Source of the DNA: Branchiostoma floridae
Taxonomy: Eukaryota; Chordata; Leptocardii; Amphioxiformes; Branchiostomatidae
NCBI RefSeq assembly: GCF_000003815.2
Contig: NC_049986.1
Coordinates: 14,773,811-14,837,810 of the forward strand
Length of the DNA stretch: 64,000 bases
Reading direction: 5' to 3'
Below, one piece after another: positions 1 to 9,974 of the stretch. The notes below the pieces were generated by a model, which worked only from the letters and a program-made list of their open reading frames with translations, did not search any database and was not told the origin of the DNA. Positions within the stretch are counted from its first letter, which is position 1; each line of letters begins with the position of its first letter. Both the position numbers and the translations under genes were made by a program.

Positions 1-61
1 AAATAGGGTCAATAGTACGCGAGGGGACCTAATCTCGAACCAGATCCACGGTGCGTAATGT

Positions 62-155
62 ATAGTATCAAACTTCCGTTTGACTCCCTTGGCCGACTAC
101 ACTCCTTGGTCAGCTTTAAAATTATCTTATGGCACCGTAGGATCTGCTTGGAGAT
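62..155. mobile_element. Truncated MITE of the ATCTCCAAGCAGATCC family (family B)
   Basis: The right end reads ...GTAGGATCTGCTTGGAGAT followed by TA. The same end, with the same upstream text (actacactccttgg, atcttatg), closes the fuller copies near 29,378-29,553 and 30,065-30,840. The left arm is not recognisable here. Flanking TA suggests a TA target duplication, as in Tc1/mariner-like or ISL2EU-like elements; the superfamily is not settled. Confidence 0.6.
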
Positions 156-244
156 TAGACGGGACCGGCCATAGCACGATGAGGATATAACTCCTCTGGC
201 CGGAGGACTCCCCTTGCGTACTTTTGACTCTATTTGTCCAATTT

Positions 245-290
245 CTACTATTAGAACACCGATCAGCGGAGCCTGATAGAGACTACTGTA
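245..290. mobile_element. End of a MITE of the AGTCTCTACCAG family (family D)
   Basis: The text ttctac...cgatcagcggagcctgatagagact matches, with changes, the right arm of the element at 7,199-7,402. Only one arm is recognised. Confidence 0.45.
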
Positions 291-300
291 CATGGCCTAT

Positions 301-1089
301 AAACCATATAAAGCAAGGACGTTATGGTATGAATGACCTACTGTAACCCGGGATCGAGAGCTGCCGATCTCGTTCCCCCTAAGGAAGAAACCATTCATCT
401 TCAATATTATTCTTCAATAAACTTAACGTTATTATTATGTTGTCAGGAAATAATAGCAATCAATCTTGTATTTGATCATAAGTGCAATTACAGGTATGAT
501 CATTTAGATCATTTACACCTTACATCTTACTGTGAAGGATATTTTGAGGGATTGTTTTCTCATCCCCTTTCTTTTATATAGGCCCTTCCAATCACATGAT
601 GCGAGCGCGGATTACACGAACTCGTGAGTGGGTCAGCTGTGTCAGAGATCAAGTGAGAGATCTTATTATTCCTCTTGAAAGTACCTCAAAAACTCATGTC
701 TTGTCTAGCTAGGTTCTCTAAAGATAGCCCTGTTCCTATTTATCAGTAGAGATAGGAGTGGACCGTCCGATGGCAGCTTGTTTGAGAGAGCAAGTTCAAC
801 CCGGCCTTGGACCCAAGTTGGAGAGAGGAGCTCATAGTCATACGGAAACAACAACAACAGATTTTGATACAGAAGGTGGGTACAACGCGCGATTTGATGT
901 TATTTTAATGGCAATCAAGTGTCACAACACAGTAAGTTTTTAAGCAAGGGCGTTATATAACTTATAAGTTGCTCTTCGCCTGTCAACAAATATTTGTACC
1001 CGGCCCCAGCCAGCGCCAGCTGGTTTGGCGGGCAAGACGATTGCCCGCCGCGCACGAGGACCCCCGGGGAGCTGTTGTCTGAGGACCTA
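301..1089. other. Intergenic stretch, nothing recognised
   Basis: No open frame here has the look of a coding exon and no repeat family was matched by eye. A GC-rich pocket near 1,000-1,070 is the only compositional feature. Confidence 0.4.
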
Positions 1090-1296
1090 CTCTATCTCCA
1101 AGTAAAGTAAAGGTTAGGCTCCGGCTGTTTTTTTTAAACGTTTTTTTAGTTGTTTTTATCGGGCTTTCTATTTTTTATTGTATCTTGTATTGTTAGATTT
1201 TGACAATACAAGATACCATTCAAAATAGAAAGCCCGATAAAAACAACTAACAAAACGTTTTAAAAAACAGCCGAAGCCTAACCTCTGCTTGGAGAG
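1090..1296. mobile_element. Hairpin MITE, CTCTCCAAGCAGAGGTTAGG family (family A)
   Basis: The two halves are near-perfect reverse complements: the left arm contains aaaggttaggctccggctg, atcgggctttctatttt and tatcttgtattgt, and the right arm carries their complements and ends AACCTCTGCTTGGAGAG followed by TA. The element is about 207 bp and almost all stem. Related copies lie at 12,358-12,551 and 25,936-26,101. It is non-autonomous; no transposase is visible. Confidence 0.85.
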
Positions 1297-1703
1297 TATG
1301 ATATTGCCTTGCTCAGTCACCGTGGCACTCGTGCACTTGGGATAACAGACGTCCATCATAGTAAGGGGGAATGGGATAAGTATATGTATAACATGAACAA
1401 ATATAGACCATGACTAATAATTTCTCCAGAGTCACAAATTATAAACTGTTGTATCATTGATTAAAGCAAGGACTGTTTGATGAGGTTACAAAGATTTTTA
1501 ACCACCTTGATTAAAGGTGGTTTATATAAGTACCTGTTTCTCAATTTTGCTTTATTTGTAGATGGCAGAGCGGACTGCACACATGGACCTGAACTTCTTG
1601 ACCACAGCATGAACTTGATGAAGTAGTGGTGGAAGAATTCACATGGTATAACCTCCTTGGTAAGTCCAAGCTGTTAACTATGTTGTAAAATTATTGTTTT
1701 GAC

Positions 1704-1740
1704 CAAGGAGGTTAAAAAATCACTTTTTTTAACCTCCTTG
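1704..1740. mobile_element. Ultra-short foldback insertion with 7-bp target duplication
   Basis: Arms CAAGGAGGTT and AACCTCCTTG enclose a 17-base A/T-rich loop. The seven bases on the left (1,697-1,703, TTTTGAC) are repeated exactly on the right (1,741-1,747). See the finding on this family for the other copies. Confidence 0.75.
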
Positions 1741-2066
1741 TTTTGACAAAATGAATGGCTCTCTGCTCTACTTCTACGAGTAACTTACAGTTACACCTGT
1801 TAAAATTTTCATGTACAGACTCAGTGTTTGTTTTAAACTTTTTGTTTGAAGATTGAATGAGATGTTCAAACTAGCTCAAAGTGAAACTGTTTGTCCACAG
1901 ACCCTTGGGGACAAATTCATACTTGTACGTTTTTGTAGTTGTGCAAGAGACAAGCTCATTTACATGAAGCCTAGAGGGATTTAGATTATAATCTCATAAT
2001 CTCATTACCACCCAGCATCAAAGAAAGTGTTAAACAAAGGAAGCTTTGGCTGGGGTAGTTCACAGC

Positions 2067-2257
2067 NNNNNNNNNNNNNNNNNNNNNNNNNNNNNNNNNN
2101 NNNNNNNNNNNNNNNNNNNNNNNNNNNNNNNNNNNNNNNNNNNNNNNNNNNNNNNNNNNNNNNNNNNNNNNNNNNNNNNNNNNNNNNNNNNNNNNNNNNN
2201 NNNNNNNNNNNNNNNNNNNNNNNNNNNNNNNNNNNNNNNNNNNNNNNNNNNNNNNNN
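2067..2257. other. Assembly gap (191 N)
   Basis: A run of N. Sequence on both sides is non-coding. Confidence 0.99.
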
Positions 2258-2314
2258 ACATTTTCTATCATTTTGACAGAACCACCTAGCTGTGAATGAT
2301 TTGAGATACTGAAA

Positions 2315-2486
2315 TACTGTAAATGCATTTAAGTTTGTCGGGATTTAATTTCGAGGTAGCGGGAAAAAGGACACAGTCTAATACCATTATAGAAAAATGT
2401 TCGCGGTGGTTTTAAGTTCAAGGTGAAGTGGTCACCAGGAAAACGGCGAACATTAATCCACCGCAAACATTTTTGCATTTACAGTA
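2315..2486. mobile_element. MITE, TACTGTAAATGCA family (family C)
   Basis: The ends TACTGTAAATGCATTT and gcatttACAGTA are inverted repeats. The interior carries the paired phrases 'gggatttaatttcg.ggtagcgggaa' and 'cgcggtggttttaagttc'. Further copies or part copies lie at 6,908-7,066, 13,486-13,570 and, more distantly, 53,950-54,090. Confidence 0.75.
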
Positions 2487-2998
2487 TACAGATATAACGT
2501 CTTAGTAGGGTTGTAGCCAGCCTGAAATCATTTTCAGTCCCCTTGATTTTAATGGGAATCCTATCAAGCACCAAAGGCATGGCGTGACGTTGCGCGTCAT
2601 TTCTAGGGGGTCTGGGTCCCAGAAAATTTTTAAATCCAGACCCTCTGAAACACTATTTCCTGCATTTTGCTTGTAGACTAAGCTGCTCAATGGCACCTGT
2701 TTTGGTGAAGAAGAACACATGGGTTTTAGTTTTTTTATATCTTTACATATCAATTTTGTCTGTCCCAGGGGACGGAATGGGGAAAACTTTTCCAGTCCCC
2801 AGCTGCAAAATTCCTTCAAAGGACCGAAGGAAAGGTGCTGACTACAACCCTGCGTCATAGATATAAAAAAGAATACTTGAAGTGTAAAACCGCAAAACTG
2901 CTACAAATACAACAGCCAACAGACCAACTCCTCTACTCTAGCCTAGAGCCAACATGTCCCCCAAACGCCCAAGGAAATTCTACAACAGGCCCCGAGTC

Positions 2999-3095
2999 GT
3001 GCGGTTAAAATTATTATTGATGAATGAAGACCTTTATTGCACATTTTTGCCACACCGGGCTAAGAACAGGTCAGTACAAGACTTGTTGAAAAGAT
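2999..3095 (-). mobile_element. CR1-like LINE 3' tail (5'-truncated)
   Basis: On the minus strand it reads ...ttcttagcccggtgtggc, then a caataaaggtcttcatt end. The same end closes the segments at about 15,600-15,805 and 24,935-25,081. The match between three unlinked places shows a repeated 3' UTR. The CR1/L2-type label is an inference from the short tandem end. Confidence 0.6.
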
Positions 3096-3099
3096 TCAG

Positions 3100-3685
3100 C
3101 TAACTGATACAAAATGAAGTTGGATACATTCAACTTCTCCTGGCTTTTCTGTCATACTCATAGTGAAGATAAATTGTTGTTTATTGCAAATTCTTGCCCG
3201 TGGTTTGTCTATTTGCATTAGGAATATGAATTTTTCTACAGCACTTAGGTGTGTGAAATAAGGAAATAGGTTTTGTCTGCACTATACTACAAAATGACAT
3301 TCATCCTCTATTCTTGAGAAGGACTGTGTGACCCTCCTAATTTGCATAGGCCATAAAGATGAAAGTCAGGCCTGGCATCTAGACTTTACTTTTTGGATTA
3401 GCTGCTAAGGTGTGGACCACCCAGTTTGGTTTTTCTTTTACCAACAAGGCTAGTAGAAACAAGGTAAGATTCTAGAGCTTAGAAACAAAACTTACCACAA
3501 TGTACAGCTGCGACCCAACACTATATTAAGGGTGTGGCCTGTCCTGTGGTACTTCATGTTGTTGTGTAAGGCTGTCCCAACATCTATGCCCAGATGTTGG
3601 CAGTGATGTGAAATGCAGTTGGCAGTGTTTAAGAGATTTTTGCCACCCATGAGGTAAAGTTTGAATGCTCTTGACTTTGGTCCTG
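3100..3685. other. Intergenic stretch, nothing recognised
   Basis: A/T-rich sequence with no credible exon and no inverted repeat seen. Confidence 0.4.
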
Positions 3686-3688
3686 GCT

Positions 3689-3770
3689 AGGGGTGGGTAC
3701 TGGTACAGAATACAGGTGATGACCAGGTCCAGACCTGAACCTGGACCTAACTGTTAAGTACTAGTACCCA
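3689..3770. mobile_element. Fragment related to the hAT-type GTACC MITEs
   Basis: It begins TAGGGGTGGGTACTGGTAC and ends in gtactagtaccca, with 'aggtccagacctgaacctgg' between. The vocabulary is that of the complete elements at 3,977-4,374 and 35,188-35,631, but no clear target duplication was found. Confidence 0.45.
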
Positions 3771-3976
3771 AATATGCTGTGTTGTAGCCTAATAATAATT
3801 GTACTTGTAGAAGTGACACATGCGAGGTGCCCAGGACTTATTGGATAGTTGTAAAAGTGACACCAATATGGAATCCATGAGTGTGGTTACCAACTTTGTT
3901 GGTGATGCCAGTCTACCACACTTGTGTCACTTTTATCACACCAGTTCTTGTCTTGAATACAGGAATGAATTTCTTG

Positions 3977-4374
3977 TAGGGCTGTGTACCTAAGTACCCG
4001 TACCTGTATTGTACGTAAAAAAATGTTTAAGTACAGGTTCGGACCTAAACATCTGTGTACTGTACCTGTACCTAAACAAACTAAATCACTATCAAACACT
4101 ACTTTTTAAGACTGATATCAACAATGACAATGGTGATAATCTTGCAGTTGAAACTTAAGAAAACTTGCAGAAGAAATTGTTTTGAGATTCAAACATGTAA
4201 TTCCAAGTACAAAGATGACAATTTATCACTACCGTAAGACAGTTACTGAGTTAGGTACATGTTAACTTGCATATACTTGGTTAAACTTTTTTAGGTACAG
4301 GTGCAGGTCCGGACCTGTACCTAAACCCGTGTACCTGTACCTGTACCTGTAATTTGTTTAGGTACACAGCCCTA
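3977..4374. mobile_element. hAT-type MITE, TAGGGCTGTGTACCTAA ends
   Basis: The terminal 17 bases are perfect inverted repeats (TAGGGCTGTGTACCTAA / TTAGGTACACAGCCCTA). The flanking octamers are atttcttg and atgccttg, 6 of 8 identical, which fits an old 8-bp target duplication. The interior is rich in 'aggtacaggtccggacctg' phrases. The element is 398 bp with no coding capacity. Assignment to hAT rests on the 8-bp duplication, better preserved in the copy at 35,188. Confidence 0.75.
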
Positions 4375-4382
4375 ATGCCTTG

Positions 4383-5668
4383 CTAGCTCTGATACCATAG
4401 TTTGTCCCTTTAGTTCTTGTTACAACATTCATCACTGAACTGAAACTGAATGGTGCCAATTTTTGAAAATGTAGTTTTTTTTTTCCACCTATCTTGTTTT
4501 TTTTCCGCAGTCTGCAGAAGATGTCATCCATAAAATTTACTTGCTGTGGCCTTACGAGAAAAAAAAATGGGTACCTGCTGAGTGTAATACCAGACAGGGT
4601 GTTTTCAGTTTGGGCGGTATTTTTAATTTCACTCACTATCCATTGTTTGATTATACTGCTGCTCTGTTCCCTGATGCAGGGCAGCAGGGGTAGGCAGCAG
4701 TCAGTTAGTCTTCACACTGCTCTTCCATGCGGCTGAGCTGCTCTGTCCAGTGGGTCAACCCCGGCCCTGTGAGACTGCACACCTTCATGTCCCTCCTAAC
4801 ACACTCCATCTAATAAGTTTTTCTCGGTCTACCACGACCCCTGTTGCCTGACGCTTTCAGTTTGGTGATGGTGTTACTAGTGATGCAGTCACTTGATCTT
4901 TCTACGTGTCCAAAATGAGAAACTATGAGCTATTCAATTCTAAAAACAGTTCCATGACAGACATTTTTATCACCTTTTTAACACTTAGATGTCAAGAATA
5001 TGATGTATACTAGACTAGTAGTATACTTTGATATCTTTACATATGTNNNNNNNNNNNNNNNNNNNNNNNNNNNNNNNNNNNNNNNNNNNNNNNNNNNNNN
5101 NNNNNNNNNNNNNNNNNNNNNNNNNNNNNNNNNNNNNNNNNNNNNNNNNNNNNNNNNNNNNNNNNNNNNNNNNNNNNNNNNNNNNNNNNNNNNNNNNNNN
5201 NNNNNNNNNNNNNNNNNNNNNNNNNNNNNNNNNNNNNNNNNNNNNNNNNNNNNNNNNNNNNNNNNNNNNNNNNNNNNNNNNNNNNNNNNNNNNNNNNNNN
5301 NNNNNNNNNNNNNNNNNNNNNNNNNNNNNNNNNNNNNNNNNNNNNNNNNNNNNNNNNNNNNNNNNNNNNNNNNNNNNNNNNNNNNNNNNNNNNNNTCACT
5401 GTTGTCATCTTTACCTGTTGCTACCTGAGCTAACAAGCTGATCCAGAAGACTCTGAAGTATTGAGTCTGTACGCTATAAATCTATCCTGCACAACACACA
5501 AAGGAGGCTACACAAGTATAGGCTTTAGCGAAATACATATGGGTATGAATCTTTCTACAAAAACAGTGTATCAATGAATACACAACTTTAAAAGTTGAAT
5601 GTGGCTATTGTATAGCCGGCATTTGGGCTAAAAAAACACTGATGTGCATTTTGTACGATGGTGGTAAC
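4383..5668. other. Intergenic stretch with assembly gap
   Basis: Contains the N run at 5,047-5,395. No exon or repeat recognised in the rest. Confidence 0.4.
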
Positions 5669-6255
5669 ACCTGGGTGCCTTAGCTGATGAAATTCGTACG
5701 AATCTTATGTGATACGCATGAATCACTATGCGAAAATGTGCAAACCTCATGTGATACGCACAGATCTTCTGTGATACGCACAAACCTTACGCAAACCACC
5801 TGACCGCTATGTTGGAGAAGGTATGTTTCTGAGTGTTTCTAGTATTTCTACCCATGATATTTTTATCCCAAACCATGGAATGGACAATGCGCTATCTCAA
5901 AGACATATTTGATAGCCTGTGAGCTACACTTAAGCTTCATTGCGACGTGTCAGATCATATTTTGCCTTCTCCGAAGATCGAGCCCGCCATCTTGAATATC
6001 CTGCTCCATCAGTCAAGTGACCCCGGCAGTGGTCGGCCGATTTTCGTAAGGTTCGTGCTTATTATGTAAGATTCGTGTATGTCACATACTAGTAGTAATT
6101 TGTGCGAATCACATAAGGTTTGTTCATTTTCGGATACTCTGTAGTGATTACTGCGGTTTTCATAAGATTGGTGCATTTTTGCATAGCGATTCGTCCGTAT
6201 CACGTAAGATTTGTACGAGTTTCATAAGGTTTGTGCAAATGCTTACTAGGTAAGC
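5669..6255. mobile_element. Foldback element built of 'cgaatcttatgtgatacg' units
   Basis: The left part (5,669-5,800) repeats caaacctTATGTGATACGCA-like units. The right part (6,040-6,250) carries the same units inverted (cgtatcacgtaagatttg, cataaggtttgtgc). The outer ends are tgggtgccttag and ctaggtaagcacccct, imperfect inverted repeats. The centre (about 5,810-6,030) is not repetitive. No transposase is seen and the exact ends are uncertain. Confidence 0.6.
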
Positions 6256-6313
6256 ACCCCTCGGAAATGCAGATCCCTGGAAATCTTTTGAATAGGTATT
6301 GTTATGTAATTAA

Positions 6314-6849
6314 AGGTCTACTAGGCAGTTATTTGCGCTTCAAACTGAAAACAAAAAATCCATTTTTCGGTCATTTCTTTATATAGTTAGTTGAATCAAG
6401 CCTACCACGTTACGGAACACTATTCAAGGCATGTCAGGAGTCGATATTTTCCCCGTGTGAGCGCTTTTGAAAACATGGGAATCTGCATGCCCGCGCTGGG
6501 TTTCAGCCATTTTGTTTCTTCACCGACGAAACCCGAGTAGTCCCGAGTCTGCCCGAGCCTACCCGGAGATTTTGTTTCACAAGCGAGTCATGACGTCACG
6601 CACCCGGAACTCACCGGAGATTCCAGACCAATAACCGTTGATGATTGATTCTTGTTTGAATTCTCACCAGTGCCTAACTAGGGGGGTCAACAAGTTACAG
6701 CGCGCATAGGACGAAATGTTTGTAGGCTAATTCTCTACGTTGCAAATGTGAAATAATGACACAAAAGTGTCAAAAAGTAGTAGTAAATCTGAGATTTCTT
6801 AGTTCTAGAATATTTCAAATTTGAGCGCAAAAAACTGCGTAGTAGACCT
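6314..6849. mobile_element. TTAA-flanked MITE, AGGTCTACTAGGCAGTT ends
   Basis: Left TTAA (6,310-6,313) is followed by AGGTCTACTAGGCAGTTATT; the right end is aactgcgTAGTAGACCT followed by TTAT. The arms agree for about 28 bases with a few changes. TTAA targets are used by piggyBac and Kolobok elements. The interior (536 bp) holds a CRE-like tgacgtca near 6,590 but no open frame of note. Confidence 0.7.
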
Positions 6850-6907
6850 TTATTTTTTTTAAGATTGAAAGTGATTGTCCCACTGACATCTGTCATACAT
6901 GTACTAG

Positions 6908-7066
6908 TACTTTAAATGCATTTTAGTTTGCGGGGATTAAATTTCATGGTAGCAGGAAAATGAAGTGTTTTTATGTTCCCTGAGTTTGGTGGTTTTGAAT
7001 TCGCGATAGCACCATCCCACGAACTTTACATCCCACGAAAAAGTTAAATGCATTTACACTTACTGT
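6908..7066. mobile_element. MITE, family C (TACTGTAAATGCA)
   Basis: Carries ttaaatgcattttagtttgc and gggattaaatttcatggtag, then the inverted end aaatgcatttacacttactgta. It parallels the element at 2,315-2,486. Confidence 0.65.
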
Positions 7067-7198
7067 ATTGTAGTCACATACTTGGTATTTCAGCACCACT
7101 ACAAAATGCCAGTTTGAAACCAACTGCCTGTTTCTAGCAAGGATGCTACAAAATGGACAGAGCAGTCTTTAGATTTGACGTTCTTCCTCTTTGACATT

Positions 7199-7402
7199 AC
7201 TAGTCTCTACCAGACTCCGGATCGCTGGAAAATCATAGAAATNNNNNNNNNNNNNNNNNNNNNNNNNNNNNNNNNNNNNNNNNNNNNNNNNNNNNNNNNN
7301 NNNNNNNNNNNNNNNNNNNNNNNNNNNNNNNNNNNNNNNNNNTCTCTCTATTTGTTCCATTTCTACGATTTTCCAGCGATCCGGAGCCTGGTAGAGACTA
7401 TT
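7199..7402. mobile_element. Hairpin MITE, AGTCTCTACCAG family (D), interior in a gap
   Basis: The left arm agtctctaccagactccgg...aaaatcatagaaat is mirrored by the right arm atttctacgattttcc...ccggagcctggtagagact. The loop falls in the 100-N gap at 7,243-7,342, which was probably unassembled because of the hairpin. Confidence 0.75.
7243..7342. other. Assembly gap (100 N)
   Basis: Exactly 100 N, probably a gap of unknown size. It lies inside the hairpin MITE. Confidence 0.99.
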
Positions 7403-8049
7403 TCATTACTGCTGAGCCCCTGTAATGGGATTACTAGCACTTTCACCGATCTAACCATTTACCATCTGAGTACAATGTCTGTGTAGACAGTGTAGTACAG
7501 TATTACTTTTCTGCTATAGTGTTATACAGTAGGTCATGTGGAGAAATGAGTGAATGCGAACTCAATCAAATTGTGTCTGATGTAACTTGTAAGTAGTCAT
7601 GTGTTATTACTGCAACGAGTACCTCAAACATTTTATCATCATGATTGATACGTCATCATCATTATTAATACATGTACTGTGACAATGTCGTATAGTATGT
7701 ACATGGGCAGAGAGGGAGCAGCGCGAGTTACAATCATGAATAAAATCATATTTATAACAAATACTAACACAACACATGTAATTTGATGCACTTATTTATC
7801 ATATTAAATGTAGAAACGGAAGACGAGAGTGAAGATCATGATGGAAATGTGATTCAAGTTGAGGAGGAACGCACAGATGNNNNNNNNNNNNNNNNNNNNN
7901 NNNNNNNNNNNNNNNNNNNNNNNNNNNNNNNNNNNNNNNNNNNNNNNNNNNNNNNNNNNNNNNNNNNNNNNNNNNNNNNGCACTATCGTGCACTGATCTT
8001 CCCACCAAACAGAAACACATTATGAAAAATCAATACAGTATTTGATTGC
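7403..8049. other. Intergenic stretch with assembly gap
   Basis: Holds the 100-N gap at 7,880-7,979. A short open stretch just before it (about 7,810-7,879) is acidic (ETEDESEDHDGN...) and could be the start of an exon cut by the gap, but it cannot be assigned. Confidence 0.35.
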
Positions 8050-8340
8050 AACTGATGTGTAGGGTAAGGAGGCGAATTGGATAGAGTCGTCTGCTATTTT
8101 GTAAATGATCTTTAATAGGAACGGGGGCAAATTTGAAACGCATGGTCTACTGTTTTTGTAAATGATCTTGAATGGGGAGGGGAGGCTAATTCAAATGCAC
8201 CATGACCATCTTCTACAATTTTGTAAGTAATCTTGAAAAGGAAAGAGGGCCTCACCGTCTGTTATGTAAATGACCTTGAATGTGGAAGGAAGGCAAACTT
8301 GAACGCACTTTCAACTATTCTATGAATGATGTTAATTTTA
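8050..8340. repeat. Degenerate array of ~65-75 bp units, relative of the minisatellite
   Basis: About four diverged units share 'tctgctattttgtaaatgatctt(g/t)aa', then 'aggg..gcaaattcgaa.gca'. The same vocabulary recurs at 9,975-10,090, directly beside the homogeneous 40-bp array, so these look like the ancestral, longer units. Confidence 0.6.
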
Positions 8341-9459
8341 AGGACGAATTTTAAGGCTATTTAACTTGATTGGTCATTGGTCCTTGGAAGTTGACTTTGA
8401 CCCCACGTTACGAAGAGATGCATACACATCTCAGTCCTCCGTCTGCGTAGAGCTCCCGCTGTCTCCCCCTAACTCCTCCTGACCACCGCGAAAGCAGAAA
8501 ACTCGTCACCACCGAGGACGGTTTTGGATGCCGAAGGGAGCTCGAGGGCTTAGCGGTCTCGCGTACGGGGGACCTTTGCTTCCCCGGAAGATTTGGTGTT
8601 ATGCTTCCTTGCGGACGACGAGACATTTTGACAGTTTTCCTCGTGTACTGAATATTGTGTCTGCTTTGCAGGAGGTATACAGCTATGTTTGCTGTGTTGG
8701 ATGCCATCGAGTACGACTGAATTTTTGGTGGCCAGCCACACCTTTTGTAACCCTTGTGGTTTTTTATTGTTAGTGTTCTAGGGGATTTTTTCCTGTTTGG
8801 GGAGGAAAGACCCAGGGAACAGAGCTGGCTGCATTATATGATTTTTTCTTTCAGCGTTTAAAAAGCTTAACTTAATCCTGGCTGGGGTGAGTTAAGGACG
8901 CCTTTAGTTCATGCTGACGTTTTGTCCCATTTTGGAGCTGTGTGATTCTTGCGTGATTTCTTGATTTTGTGAATGTTTTAAGCCGAATCGGAGCTACATG
9001 AGATAGATCTTTGTGCAGAAACAAGATGGCGGTTCTCTTTGAAATCTTTTGTCTCGCCAATCTACCGTAATACTCCATCAGGGAAAGATATGGATGCTGG
9101 CATTTATTGCTGAGGTGTGGAGCAGAACGAAAGTTTCCAGATTTTGATGTCTTTTATTTTCGGTAATATTTCAGGCAGAAACAGAGGACAACGATGGCAT
9201 GGTCTATGAGGCAAGATGGCGACCCCGGGATTTCTTTGTCTTTCAGGACTAGATGTTACTCCTCTGAGAGAGTTTGGCCTAGTGTTCAGCCACCGTCTCT
9301 GAGCTTTGAATGCTGCAGTTGGTACGATTTGGGTGTCATTTTCTGTTTTGGCGAGGTAAAATTTCTTTTGCAGTCCTAGATGGAACGTCGCGGTTGTGTT
9401 TGGGGTTCTGCGAGTATTTGCATTAGTTTGGGGTTTGATTTGCATGTGCCTGAATGTGT
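8341..9459. other. Unassigned T/G-rich stretch
   Basis: No exon recognised. 'aagatggcg' occurs twice (about 9,022 and 9,205). This block separates two parts of the same decayed array (8,050-8,340 and 9,975-10,090), so it may be an insertion, possibly together with the 80-bp array that follows. Confidence 0.35.
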
Positions 9460-9890
9460 AACTGTAAGGCGACGAGACACCGCGGAAAGCTGGTATTTTC
9501 TTTTTAGTATGGGATTGTCATTCAGTGCGACGGGGTTCCGCAGAAAGCTGAATGATTCGGAAAGTGTGTAGTTGTATTTTAGCTTGGTGTGACTTTACCC
9601 AGCGCGAAGGGTTTCCGCGGAAAGCTGGACAATCCGAAAATTTGTGTACGTTTCTCTCGTGATACAATGTGATGACATCCAGCGCGAAGGGGTTCCGCAG
9701 AAAGCTGGATGATCCGACAAGTCACGTACGTTCTTTCTTGACAATGCTGTGACATTAACTGGCGCGAAGGGATTCCACGGAAGGTTTGGACGATCCGAGA
9801 AGTTGTGAATGTTCTTTTTTTACTTTTTGTGACTTTATCCAGCGCGATGGGGTTCCGCGGAAGGCTGGATAACATGCTCTGCGGGAGTGT
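9460..9890. repeat. Tandem array of ~80-bp units
   Basis: Five to six units start with 'cagcgcgaagggg', continue 'ttccgcggaaagctgga', then 'tgatccga', and have a variable pyrimidine-rich half. Unit starts are near 9,521, 9,598, 9,679, 9,759 and 9,839. Successive units differ at several sites, so the array is old. Confidence 0.8.
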
Positions 9891-9974
9891 GTAAGGACCT
9901 GGGCCGGACTGAGGCTTGGCTAAGAAGGGTACGTGGGAAACGGGCACTGAAAAAAGGAGTGAACAGGTTGATAT

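Noticed and set aside
2005-5441. Open frames spanning N runs
   Set aside because: Their length comes from untranslated N positions.
8408-9445. Overlapping open frames on both strands in 8,400-9,450
   Set aside because: Frames on both strands are similar in length, with no homology and no intron signals. The region is better explained as decayed repeat or inserted non-coding sequence.
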